Below are positions 10,561-20,449 of a stretch of DNA of 64,000 nucleotides, in pieces. The first letter of the stretch is position 1. Every line of letters starts with the position of its first letter. The notes beneath the pieces were generated by a model. That model was not told where the DNA came from. It saw only the letters and a program-made list of their open reading frames with translations, and did no database searches. This DNA comes from Mesostigma viride (lineage: Eukaryota; Streptophyta; Mesostigmatophyceae; Mesostigmatales; Mesostigmataceae). The stretch is taken from contig RPFO01000153.1 in the NCBI GenBank assembly GCA_009746045.1, forward strand, positions 62,001-126,000. The letters are read 5' to 3'. The position numbers were made by a program, and so were the translations under genes.

Positions 10561-11530
10561 AAGGCATTAATTAGGAACATAACTCCGTTGGGAGTAAATG
10601 TAGAGAAGGGGCATATGGCTTTTAATACATTCTAGGCTACTTCATGCAAGGATGGGAATGTAAGCTACCCCTGCTCTAGGTGCACCAGGGCACCTGCACC
10701 CTCACGGTCTATATCACGCTATGCCCGGGTAAGGGGGGAGCATGCCTGTGAGGGGGAAGATCATCATGGCTATACAAAAACTAGAGCGTGGCATCTCAGC
10801 AGAGAGCAACTCTCTGCATGGGCACAGCATAACTAAATAAAACTAGGCATCATCTGGAGTGTGGCACATCATAGGCACACATGTCCATGGTTAAATAATG
10901 CTTGTGGCTCAGCTGGTATAGTGCCTGTAGGAGGCGTACATGTACATGGCCACGGTCTATCTATTCTACACTACTACTGCTGTATTCCCCTAAGCTGGGG
11001 CGTCTGGAGTCGCGGGGGCCGCGGGGGTCGCCTGCCATGGCTTGTGGCCGACGTAGATGGCCGCCCCCTTCCAGTACACCGGCTGCCCCGCCTTGGTCTG
11101 CCGGAGCTGGAGGTAGGTCGGCCATAGCTCCCGTCGCCGTTGTTGCTGCGCCAGGGTCAAGTCGTCGTCAATGGTGAAGAGAGTCTTCTCGAGCCGCTTT
11201 CGGCGTCGGAGAAAAGAAATCTTGTCCGCCGGGTTCTTAAAGGTGAGAAGGAGCGGGGGCGCCCCTGGCTTACCCCGCGCGCGGGGAAGGCGGTGGGCGA
11301 CCAGGTCGATCTCACCATTAAGACCCATGCGACCAAGGATTTCTCTCTCAAACGCACGCGTAAGCTTCTCGGAATTCTCACCTTCCTCCATGTCGAAGTT
11401 CTTGACAATGACGTTGAGGCTGCGCTTGGCGAGCTCGGCCTCCTCGCGGAGGTCAAGCGTCTGCCGTTGAAGCTAGGCTGCCGGCGACAGCGGAGGTGGT
11501 GGAGGTGGTGTGTTGCTTACGCATGTCCGC
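10561..11530 (-). mobile_element. LINE family C element with ORF1 only (half-LINE copy C1)
   Basis: On the minus strand an ORF1-like coding stretch (about 11469-10990) is followed by a 3' UTR of about 400 bp. This ends in the terminus GTACTCCCAACGGAGTTATG-type hairpin (about 10580-10597) and a TTAATTAA tail. There is no reverse transcriptase between ORF1 and the terminus. The same architecture recurs at 53840-55300 with nearly the same ORF1-to-hairpin distance (407 and 417 bp). ORF2 loss, or an element that never had ORF2, are both possible. Confidence 0.7.
10990..11469 (-). pseudogene. LINE ORF1 protein fragment (coiled coil, RRM-like and C-terminal domains)
   Basis: The frame begins in a short heptad-like stretch (LREEAELAKRSLNVIVKNFD), so an RNA-binding RRM-like fold would start at NVIVKNFD. 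It continues with HRLPRARGK and LLLTFKNPADKISFLRRRKR, then IDDDLTLAQQQRRRELWP and PVYWKGAAIYVGHKPW. This order (coil, RRM, C-terminal basic domain) is that of LINE ORF1 nucleic-acid chaperones. A TAG lies directly upstream of the coil in the same frame, so the N-terminus is missing or mutated. The stop is at 10990-10992. From the first ATG (11391) it would give 133 residues. It is homologous to the degraded frame at 54278-54950. Confidence 0.7.
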
Positions 11531-11589
11531 CCAGGTGGTGATGGGAGGAGCATGGCCGGCCAGGCCAGCCGGGGCTGGCTTGGCGGCAA

Positions 11590-11955
11590 TGTCAAAGTAG
11601 CCTAGAATGTATTAAAAGCCATATGCCCCTTCTCAGGGCTATGTGCTACATCTACCCCCAACGGAGTGATGTTGATAATTAATTAATTAATAGCCAAGAG
11701 AAGGGGCATATGGCCTATAATACATTCTAAGCTACTTTCTGCAACCTGGTGGGAATGTAAAGGACACTTGCTCGGGGTGCACCAGGGCACCTGCATCCCC
11801 ATGATCTATCAAGCTACTATGCCCAGCTAAGGGGGAGCCTGTCATGGGGGGGAAGATCAGCATAGCTTTACAAGAGCTAGAGCGTGGCATCTCAGCAGAG
11901 AGCAGCTCTCTGCATGGGCACAGCATAACTAGATCAAGCTAGGCATCATCTGGAG
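11590..11955. mobile_element. Two family C 3' termini in inverted, tail-to-tail order
   Basis: 11596-11672 is the last ~75 bp of family C on the plus strand, ending in ACCCCCAACGGAGTGATG and TAATTAATTAA. 11690-11955 is the last ~265 bp on the minus strand, beginning (in plus orientation) with AGAAGGGGCATATGGCC. Their AT tails abut. The first lies beside the 5' end of the ORF1 fragment above. Confidence 0.75.
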
Positions 11956-12001
11956 GCATGTTATAATTTAATTTAATAGTTGTCTCACTCCATAACAAAA
12001 C

Positions 12002-12534
12002 GTTTTTCGTGTAGGATACGCTGCTCATGCTCGCAATGAGGACCTGTACCTCGGGATGCCATTATCACAAGCAGCGGCGCCTGCAGCTAGTGGGGCACTT
12101 AGCTCGCACCAACCAGCTAGGTAGACACATCACACGCCCCCCCCGCGGGACTGCGCCCAGCTCAGCCTGGCTGGCACCTTCTTCCGTGGGCTGGGCCCCG
12201 CAATTCTAGACGCCGCAAGGCACGCACCTTCAAAGAACAGCTAGTAGAGGACATGGGGGGCCTAGGTGTTCCTCTCCGTGATTTGGAACAAGATGATGGA
12301 CAAGGCCAAGTGGGCCCAGGTCATAGAGGACAACGAACCCCCTCCCGTGGGGAAGCGCCTGCGTTTGCAAACACGCGGGAAGCACGCGAGACAGGGCCCC
12401 TAGGGTAGAGAGCTTAGAATAATAGAGTTGGCTTGATGTTGTAGATAGATTAGACCGGTAGGATTGTGTGTCCCCATCCATCCATTCATCCGGGTTAATG
12501 CTCCGTGACTCCCCAACGGGAGCACGAGTAATTA
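12002..12534 (+). mobile_element. LINE family A, 5'-truncated copy
   Basis: Flanked by the 10-bp direct repeat ATAACAAAAC (11992-12001 and 12535-12544). The body matches the end of ORF2 and the 3' UTR of the full-length A element at 34191-39511 (AHARNEDLY, RRLQLVGHLARTNQ), with indels. The terminus reads GGGTTAATGCTCCGTGACTC then CCCAACGGGAGCACGAG and TAATTAAT. Confidence 0.85.
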
Positions 12535-12544
12535 ATAACAAAAC

Positions 12545-13109
12545 AAAAATGGAATAAAGAAGGACCTCGGTCATTGCTGGGATATGCATGGTGAGGCACA
12601 GGCGATGTTGGAGTATGGGTCAGGAGTTCGGTCGATGCTAGAGCGCTCATGGTACCCGGCCAGGATCTCCTATATGGTCAGGGTCAAAAGCCTCGTGTCC
12701 AGCTCACTCCAATGAATATATGTGCAGCTAGGCTGTCGATCTCATTGCCACATGCGCAGTTTCTAGCCAGCCTCATCCGATTGATTTGGTGTGTGCATGC
12801 GCATTAATTGGCACTGACAACGTCTAGCTGGCCCTCTTACCAGCGCTGCATTGACATCAACCTTGTCACTAGCTAGGCATGTACAATGCCCATGCATACA
12901 GAGAACATGCCAAATGTTATAATAAAATGTAGGCCCTTGCACTCTGCGAGGCTGACCCCTTGAGGTTTATGGGGCTACATGGCCCATGAACCCTAGGTAT
13001 GCCGTATGCCCCTAAAAGCCCTCAGGCTCCGGGAGAGGCCAATTTATATTCTCCCAAACCGGCGCCTCTGAATGAGTTCCAAGCCTATCTGTGGCCACTG
13101 GATTAATAA
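12545..13109. other. Non-coding region without identifiable features
   Basis: No convincing open frame, RNA or repeat seen. 12950-13100 may be older mobile DNA, since GGTATGCC..ATGCCCCTAAA resembles a phrase at 9375-9390. Confidence 0.4.
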
Positions 13110-13400
13110 TTAATTAATTAATTAAGAACATACCTCCGTGGGGAGGATATGTAACACATATCCCTGAGGAGGGGCATATGGTTTTTGAAACATTCTAGGC
13201 GACAACCTGCAGGTGGTCCAGGTGTAAACTGCCACCTACTCGAGTGCACAACTGAGGTGCACCTGCACCACCATGTATTCCAGCAGCTGTGCAAAGTTGC
13301 GGACATGGTGTGGAGGATGATCATGGCTAAGCAATGGCTAGGGCATGATGGCGTCTCAGCAGAGAGTGGCTCTCTGCATGGGCAAAGCACGATGACTCAT
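13110..13400 (-). mobile_element. LINE family C 3' terminus
   Basis: Read on the minus strand, the terminus is ATATCCTCCCCACGGAGGTATG followed by TTAATTAATTAATT. The ~270-bp body has the family C landmarks (GCAGAGAG..CTCTCTGCATGGGC, CATATG, and the bisected phrase AGGTGCACCTG). No ORF1 is attached. Confidence 0.75.
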
Positions 13401-13835
13401 AACAGATGCAGTAAGGCTGCCCCATGGTCCAGAGCCCACAGATATTGGCTTGGAACACATTGGACCATGGGGCAGCCCAACTGCATCCGCTATCCGCTCT
13501 GCTGTGTCGAAGCTTTATTGCAACCACAATAGTTGCTAGACTCTCCCAGTGAGGATTTTAATTGAACCTGTGGCATGCTTTTCAAGGCAATGAGAGAAGG
13601 GGGGGGGTCCCATGCCCCCATCTTGCTGTGCATCAAACAGGGATGAAAGGTACGTACTCAAAAGTTGGCACCCCATGACTCTCCCAATGGATGCACCTGA
13701 AGGAATGAATTTGAATGAATGGAGGCCGGTTACTAAGGTCACTGAGACAGAAGTGGAAAAGCCACTATCAACAATGGGGGGGGCGGTAATGTCGTCTGCC
13801 GTGACACGAATTAGAACGTGCTCACAGCGTTTTGT

Positions 13836-15539
13836 TTAGAACAGTGATGTCTTCAGATTGCGCAGGTGCTCAAGCCACTCCTCCCGCAGCCCGCTCTCTC
13901 TCGCACCCTCGCGGATCAGCCCCAGGTAGCGCCGGCTGGGAGGCACGTCCAGGCCCCAGGGAGACCGCCAGGGCCCATCGGACGTGCGCAGGGTGAAGGC
14001 GGTCTGTTGTGTGCCCTCGTAAGGGTGCACCGTAACCTGCAGCGGCAAGGAACCCAAACACAGTAATAAGCGATTGGTGATGCCACCACGATGATGGCGG
14101 CGGCATAGTAGAGAATCAGCGTGGCACCATGATAGAGAATAGACGAACCATGATAGAGAATAGACACAGTCCCCATTCATATTCATCATCCTGCGCTGGT
14201 TGTCTCCTTGATAGTAGAGAATCAGCGAGATGACCACCTGGCATGCCATCAATTGCCACAATCCATTGAACAAAAGGGTGGCACGCAGACAACCTGACAG
14301 ATGTTACGGACAGTTCTGGGGGCAAACGCCGTTGCACTAGCTCCTTTCTCTCGACTCGTTACTATGACGTTTGATTAACATTTGCCACCAGCTGCACACG
14401 GGCACATGGTCGGGGTTGGCTAGTGTGCTTGCATGGGACCCGCTGGGTGCATCCAGCAGCACCCCAACGACAGGTGGATCCGCAGAATTGACGTAAGTCG
14501 CATTTGCAGCAGCAGGGTGCAAGCGGTATCATCAGGGTGTGCCCTTTATGGACATTATATCTTGGGGGGGGGGGGGGGGGGGGGGGGGGGGAAGGGGAGG
14601 GAGGGGCAGAAACGGTGGATGAGAAGGGGACTTGGAGAGGGGGGTGGTGGTGAAGGCTGTTCTTGATACCATATACCCTCCCCAATGCGAAAGGTTATTG
14701 CCACCACAAGAGGGGTCTCAACAATCAGGTTTGCATGCCTCCTAGCACTGGCAACGTCTTGCCAAGGAACATGTAGCGGCATGAAGGGTTATTGTCCCAT
14801 CAGCCAGGCCTACGTACCTCTTCCAACAGATACATGGGGTGGGTCACTGTCCTAGCAGCCAGGCGTACGTACCTCTTCCAACAGATACATGGGGTGGGTC
14901 ACTGTCCCAGCAGCCAGGCCTACGTACCTCTTCCAACAGATACATGAGAGGGACCGCCTCGGAGCGGCACAAGGAGAGGAATTGGCTGCGCGTCAAGCGG
15001 TACAGCACGCCGTGCACCTCGTCCCCCGCGGCGCTGGGCTCAACCGACGCAAACGACGGCTCCAGTGCGGACAGGGACAGCATGTTGAACGCCAGCCTGT
15101 ACTGCTTTAGTACGGCAGGCTCCTGTGCCAGGGGGGTTATGCCCCGTCGACCTCGCAATACTCGCTGGTTTAAATTCGCACCAAACGCGAAGTACGGGAT
15201 CTCCGGTGATGACAAGAGCCGCGTAGAAGATGGGGATTTTAATGACGCCGACACCGCGTTGAGGTACGTGGCGTTCAACACGGAGTCGAAAACGACCTTA
15301 GCAGGGTTAGGCTCGAAAGCTGGTTCATTTTTATGCTTGGAATCGTTTGTAGCAGCAACTACGAGGGTTGGTTGAAATTTAACAGGCTTCCATGTTCGCC
15401 TGCGCCGGCCGAGCTCGGCAAGAAATTCGCCACCGCGCTCCCCGCCACGTAAAGTAGCATAGGTAAACGCGATGTGGCTCCCTGAAGACAACGCAGTCCC
15501 GCTGCAAATCTCGGTGCTCAGTCTTGCTGATAAATCCAT
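13836..15539 (-). CDS. Gamma-glutamylcyclotransferase-like (AIG2/GGCT fold) protein, two exons
   Basis: Exon 1 is 15539-14928 (ATG at 15539, donor GTACGTA) and exon 2 is 14036-13836 (acceptor GCCGCTGCAG). Both are in phase 0, giving 270 residues. The cyclotransferase fold starts at residue 116 with YFAFGANL, the substrate-binding Y-x-x-G-S/A-N loop. It continues with LKQYRLAFN (144-152), EPSFASVEP (160-168), DEVHGVLYRL (173-182) and, in exon 2, VTVHPYEG and PPSRRYLGLI..GA...GL (236-254). These are the conserved blocks of GGCT/AIG2-like proteins, which cyclise gamma-glutamyl groups; the exact substrate cannot be told from sequence. The first ~110 residues lie outside the fold and could be an organelle transit peptide. 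The gene is divergent from the S10 gene, with start codons 785 bp apart. The exon 1 donor is present three times (see the repeat at 14801-14945). Confidence 0.78.
14565..14592. repeat. Poly(G) tract
   Basis: An uninterrupted run of about 26 G followed by AAGGGGAGGGAGGGG. It lies in the intron of the cyclotransferase-like gene, where the transcript would be C-rich. The length may be affected by assembly. Confidence 0.9.
14801..14945 (-). repeat. 55-bp tandem triplication of exon end plus splice donor
   Basis: Units start at 14801, 14856 and 14911. Each holds, on the minus strand, ATGTATCTGTTGGAAGAG followed by GTACGTA, that is the last six codons of exon 1 of the cyclotransferase-like gene and its 5' splice site. 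Exon ends would fall at 14928, 14873 or 14818. The spacing of 55 is not a multiple of three, so use of the second or third site would shift the frame. Confidence 0.9.
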
Positions 15540-16323
15540 AGGATATGAGTCTAACGAACAGGCAAGCTGTTGTGGGTCGGCGGCATAACCGCTGCGGGAA
15601 TAAATTCAGCCGCGCTCTGACCTCATGAGATTTTTGCCATTTGATCCTCTTAACACCGGTGGGATGACCCCAAGGTAGTTACCTCAGATTCCGGCATTAT
15701 TGAGAAGAGGATTTCCTAAATAATGGTATACCGGTGCAAGATCTATTTTTCGTTTTCCCTACTGCCAATAATTGCGTTTTAGCGCTACGTGCCTAGCTAG
15801 GTTGAACCCGGCAGACAGGGTTGCGGGCATGGCTGCAGTAGCAGGACGCCTGGCGTTTCCATAGCTTGCCATGTGGGTAAGGCAACAAAGACCACGTGGA
15901 CTCTCTGAAACGGTCAACAGGTATGAGGTAATAGGAGTAAGAATATTGGCTGGTAGTAAAAGTAATTACGTAAAAAGGTTACGGGTGATATATTCTTGAT
16001 TCTTGAACTGGCAATCTCAAATCTGCATGTCGAGTACTTAACCGGCGTGGGAATCCTCAATTATACAGCAACGCAGGCAGGGTGGCACCGAAACAACCAA
16101 GGGGCGGCCTAGCTAAGCCCTGAGTCAGTTCTAGTCGTACAGGACCGTACCGTAGAGCACCTGCGATCTTCCCCGCCTGCGCCGCGCCCCGTATGGGCCC
16201 CGCCGCCTTGCGCCCATTGTGCACCTTTCCGCATAAAACAGCCATGACCGCCATTTCTCTTTCCTCTTTCTCCATGAAAAATTAGCATCGCCCTTCAGCC
16301 ATCGCCACGGCTTAGAAAGAAAC
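15540..16323. promoter_or_regulatory. Shared upstream region of a divergent gene pair
   Basis: The start codon of the cyclotransferase-like gene (minus, 15539) and the proposed S10 start (plus, 16324) face away from each other across 784 bp. No other gene is visible, so the promoters of both should lie here. I see no clear TATA box at a fixed distance. The region contains no repeats of the types found elsewhere in the window. Confidence 0.5.
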
Positions 16324-18186
16324 ATGGTACATATGACACAGAATATATCAGCTTCATTATTTATCAGGAGTTCTGTTAGGTTGCAGATGAATTTTTTCCG
16401 CCGCTTTGGCTTGATGGGGCTCGTGCTGACTGAATCGTGTGCCTGCCCTTGTTACTCGCGCATTGTGAATACAGTTGGTTCCCAAGAAGAACCGCATTGC
16501 GGTTTACAAGTACCTTTTCCAGGGTAGGTGACGCTTGGTTTTTGTTACTGGAAAGCCGTTTTGTTTTGTAGCTGTGCCTGCCGTCCAATAACGCCCGGCT
16601 CTCCTGGCAATTACAGGCCTCGCTACGTCTAGTCATCTCTTCATCTTTCTGCGCGTGCGTCCCTGTCTAGATGTGCATATGCTAATTGCTGCTCTCATAG
16701 TCCCTGTTTTTCTCCCCACGTACAAACCGTTGAATGTATTTCGGTGTAGCGGCGTGCCGTGACGTCCTCATACTGACCATATGGGCCGCTGGATCGCTTT
16801 CATCCTGGCTTACAAATCCGCGCTTTTGCAGAGGGCGTCCTGTACGCGAAGAAGGACTTCAATGCCCCGAAGCACCCGGACATCGATGTTCCCAACCTCC
16901 AAGTTATCAAGCTCATGCAGAGCTTCCGCTCCAAGGAGTACGTGACGGAGCGTTTCGCTTGGCGCCATTATTACTGGTACCTCACCAACGAGGGCATTGA
17001 GTTCCTGAGGGAGTACCTCAACCTGCCTTCGGAGATTGTGCCAGCGACTCTGAAGAAGTCCACCCGCCCGCCGACTCGCCCCATGGGTGGCCGCCCTGAG
17101 GGTGACCGCCCTCCCCGCCAGTTCGGCGATCGCCCACGCATGGGTGGTGACCGCGAGGGCTACCGCGGTGGTGCCCCAGGTGGTGGCTACGGTGGCGACA
17201 AGGGAGGCGCCCCAGGTGGCTACCGCCCTGAGTTCCGCGAGGTAAGCCGCTGTCTTGTAAAGGTCTATCTGGGTGACTGGGGTAATGTAGTCTTGCCGCC
17301 TTGTGTGTATGCCCTTGTTCTATTGCTACGTTTTTCGCTGTGGTCTGTCCTCTGGAGCAAACCTGTGCTATTTGGGGGTCAGTTTATGGGGTTTGGTTTG
17401 TTACGCTAGTCCAAAGTGTCCAGATTTGAGGATGCTGTGCAGTTTGTTGTACACCCCTGCTTCCTGCACAGGCGCCGCCTGATCACTGGTGCCTGAGCTC
17501 GCTTTTCTGCTGTTGTTACTCGAAAATTGTACAGGCCCTGGCCGCTCCGCTGTCCCCCCCTTTTAATTGGTGTTAGGCATTGATACTGGTTTGGCTTTTT
17601 CCTTCTACCATGGACCCAATGGATCGTGGCTCTACCGACTGCACACTTGCCATGCCGCTAGTGTGTCTGCATTGGAAGTTCTAGGTCTGCACATGGATCC
17701 CCCTGCATGGCCCCCAGGGAGTGGGTGAGAGGCTTTACTGTGGCGGGTGCATAGAGCACTGGATGGAAACGGTGCTTACCCCAGCACCAAAAACAGGTGA
17801 TCCTCCCCTTGTGAGGATGGGATGGCAGTTAAGTTTTGTACTATAGCTGACCATTGTCGTCGTTTTAGTTGCCCTTCTTTGTAGGGGGACTCCGTGCGTG
17901 AGCCACCGTAGATGGGCACGTGCTTTATGTGGCATGGACCGATCAGCGTTGCATGTCGTTGCGTATTCCCGCGTCTGGTGTGCTGCAACAAGGGGTCGCC
18001 CCCATCAAGGCTAGTGTGCTAATGAGGTATGCATGTTTCGTTTCTTTGATGCCATGTGGATGCGTACAGGGCGGCGAGGGTGGCCAGGGCGGCTTTGGCC
18101 GCGGCGGTGGCGGCTTCGGCGGCCAGCGCCCAGCAGGCAGCGGCGGTGGGTTTGGCCGTGGTGGCGGTGGCTTCGGCCGCGTGTAG
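16324..18186 (+). CDS. RPS10: 40S ribosomal protein S10 (eS10)
   Basis: Coding exons: 16475-16523 ([16 protein letters not shown]), 16832-17241 and 18070-18186. Junction phases agree: the split codon at 16523/16832 gives the Glu of [10 protein letters not shown], and 17241/18070 is phase 0. The protein, about 192 residues, has the whole S10/plectin fold ([49 protein letters not shown]), then a Gly/Arg-rich tail ending [12 protein letters not shown]. eS10 sits on the head of the 40S subunit near the mRNA entrance. No ATG precedes LVPKK in its frame (TGA upstream). Family proteins start M-L-x-PKKNR, so the ATG must lie in an earlier exon ending exactly after it. The only ATG directly followed by GT in 16000-16460 is at 16324-16326. 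That first exon is inferred; the rest is clear. Confidence 0.93.
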
Positions 18187-20449
18187 ATAGGCGGTGTTTG
18201 CGTGCTGAGGCAAGGTGTTACCTAGGCAAAAAGCAAATAATGTTATTACGTCTGACGATATGTAAGAAATCATTGTGCAAGACACACTTAGAAGCGTGCT
18301 TGCATGGCTGTGGCGGCCATCGAAGGGCGATTGTGCGTAATGGAGGTGGGTGAATTGGCACACAGCGGTACCCGGCCGCTGGCATAATCACATTTTGATG
18401 TGGCAGCATCGAGACCTAATAATAATGAACACAGATTCATTTGCAGAAAGTTGACTCACACAAGACATTTTATTTTCATCATGCCATGTACTATTAAGTG
18501 AATTATTATATGTACATACAAGTTTTGCGGGCTTCGCCCGCGACATTGGAGCTCGTTCTTTTTGTGGCCGGTCCCCGGCCAGGGAGCCCCGGCTAGGGAT
18601 TGCGTGACACCACGTACCGCCGCCGAGGGCCAGGTGGCGCTAGCCTCGCCAAGGAGCGCGCGCTAGCTTTAGGGTTTCGACCACAAGATTCATGGAGGGT
18701 GGCAAAAGGGTGAAGAATAAAAACCCGAAAAAATGCAGGATCTAGGAAGACCCGAACCCGGAACCTCACGATTAGGCTTGTGATGAAGTGTGCCTTGGCC
18801 TGAAGTCTACGCTACCAATTCTTGTTGAAGTTGCACAATATGTATCTTTCTACAAAGGGACAACTTGCGCAACCGCGCAGTGGACGGAGCTCGCAAACTA
18901 CGTCTTGCGGAGTTCAACTAGCTCCAGATTGACTGCTACCCCTGCACGGGAGCGCGATGCGCGCGGGGATGAGTGACCTCGCCAACCCTGCAGACAGCAG
19001 GGGAAAATCGCTTACAGGCGGTGGAGCACAGCAAAATCCACGTGTGAGCTTCCTGCGCGTTTGTAACGCGGGATTTCCCCAACAGAAAGTTTGGTCCAAC
19101 AGCCCAAAAGTTTGCGACCGTTATATCTGGAGCTCGCGAACACAGGACATCGCAGAGTTTGGCTCCTGCTGCAATCTGGGCATACGGACCTCTGCCAAAT
19201 GGCTCATCTGGATGTAACGCACAAAAACCCTGATAATACGGACGCCGTGGTTTGACCTTTTCGTGATTGGTCGCAACGAAATTTCGCGCAGCTGATTCGT
19301 CAAGCGGACTGTAAGTCGCGCCGCTGAGTGGCTGGAGCCGAAAGCCGTTCGAAAGAGTGTTAGCTAAAATTGTGCAAAGGCTGCGTTTTACAAATTTTAG
19401 TATATATGTTGATATCGGACATTTGCGGGTATTTCCTCGTAAATGGTGGGAGATTGATCGCAGCAATGGTGCTTACCCCTAGACACTCCCGGCCAGTGGC
19501 TCGAAACACACGCCCTGATCAAGCAAGCTGTTTCCGGCCCCACCGTCTAGGTCATCTAGTCGCTCTATAAGGCATCCATAATTTCAATGCACATGGCTAC
19601 ACATTTCCATCACCATTCATATTCATCATCCTGAACAACACGCGGACAAGATAACGGGAGGCTGGAGCTACCATGGTCCAGCTTCTTCCGATTTCTGGCC
19701 TGCGCTGGTTGTCTCCTTGATATCAGATTAGTTAACCAATTAAATGAATGAATGAATGAATTAATTAAACTCGTGCTCCCGTTTGGGAGTCACGGAGCAC
19801 CGAAGTGCATGTCTCACGGTTGCAGTGTTGGACGCCAGCTGCCAAACAGACCGGGCGGGCCAGCCATATGATTCATTCTAACATTGTGTCAATCACGTAG
19901 CATACACATTTCCACCTCCATTCATTTCCATCATCCTGCAAACGATCGCGACTCGAACGTCACATTGTCGTCAGATCAGAAAGCAACAAACGTGAAAACG
20001 CTAGCGGCTCAAATCTGAGACTTTCCGCCGAACACAGTCCAAATAAGAAAGCTCAGAAGCTACCAGCAAGGGATCGAACATAGGACCTTTGGCATGATTT
20101 CGCGGCTGTGTGAGTCTCCTGGTCGGAAGGCATCTCACTTAACGTTTCGAAACAGCCCAACTGCGAAAAACCTCTGTACCGGAGAGGGGCGAACGTCACA
20201 TGCACGCGAAGAAGATAACAGCAGACGATCACTGAGCTAGCTACCATGGTCCAGATTCTCCAGACTTCTGATCTGCGGTGGTTGTCAATCTCATCGATCG
20301 ATACATCCAAAAATTGACGAGGTGTGTTTTTTAAAAAACATGTGCAACGTCACGATTTCCTTTGTGGCTTATTATTGGTAGTTTCGAGTGCCCTGCTTTT
20401 AGCACTAAGCTCCTTAGTTACGTGTGGCCGGCTGTGAATGTACACCCCG
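18187..20449. other. Intergenic region with dispersed repeats
   Basis: No gene recognised. 19750-19805 carries a family A LINE terminus in minus orientation (TTAATTAAACTCGTGCTCCC then GTTTGGGAGTCACGGAGCAC), without a body. Two passages, 19605-19725 and 19905-20290, share phrases with 14173-14213 (CATTCATATTCATCATCCTG and GGTTGTCTCCTTGAT). 18735-18790 and 20060-20095 resemble the T-arm of tRNAs on the minus strand but are not tRNA genes. A minus-strand frame of 176 codons (19466-18936) has no recognisable motif. Confidence 0.5.
19735..19805 (-). mobile_element. LINE family A 3' terminus, solitary
   Basis: In minus orientation it reads GTGCTCCGTGACTCCCAAAC then GGGAGCACGAG and TTTAATTAATTCATTC. 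Only the terminal hairpin and tail are kept. The hairpin loop carries a change (CAAAC for CCAAC). Confidence 0.6.

Noticed and set aside
18738..18830. tRNA or tRNA-derived SINE on the minus strand
   Set aside because: The B-box-like GGTTCGGGTC has G at the near-invariant A58 position, and arm pairing is poor. A single degenerate copy does not make a SINE family.
18936..19466. 176-codon minus-strand frame as a gene
   Set aside because: No motif, composition as in surrounding non-coding DNA, no supporting splice sites.
20060..20110. tRNA-like B box (GTTCGATCCC) on the minus strand
   Set aside because: No paired T-stem, no A box at the right distance.
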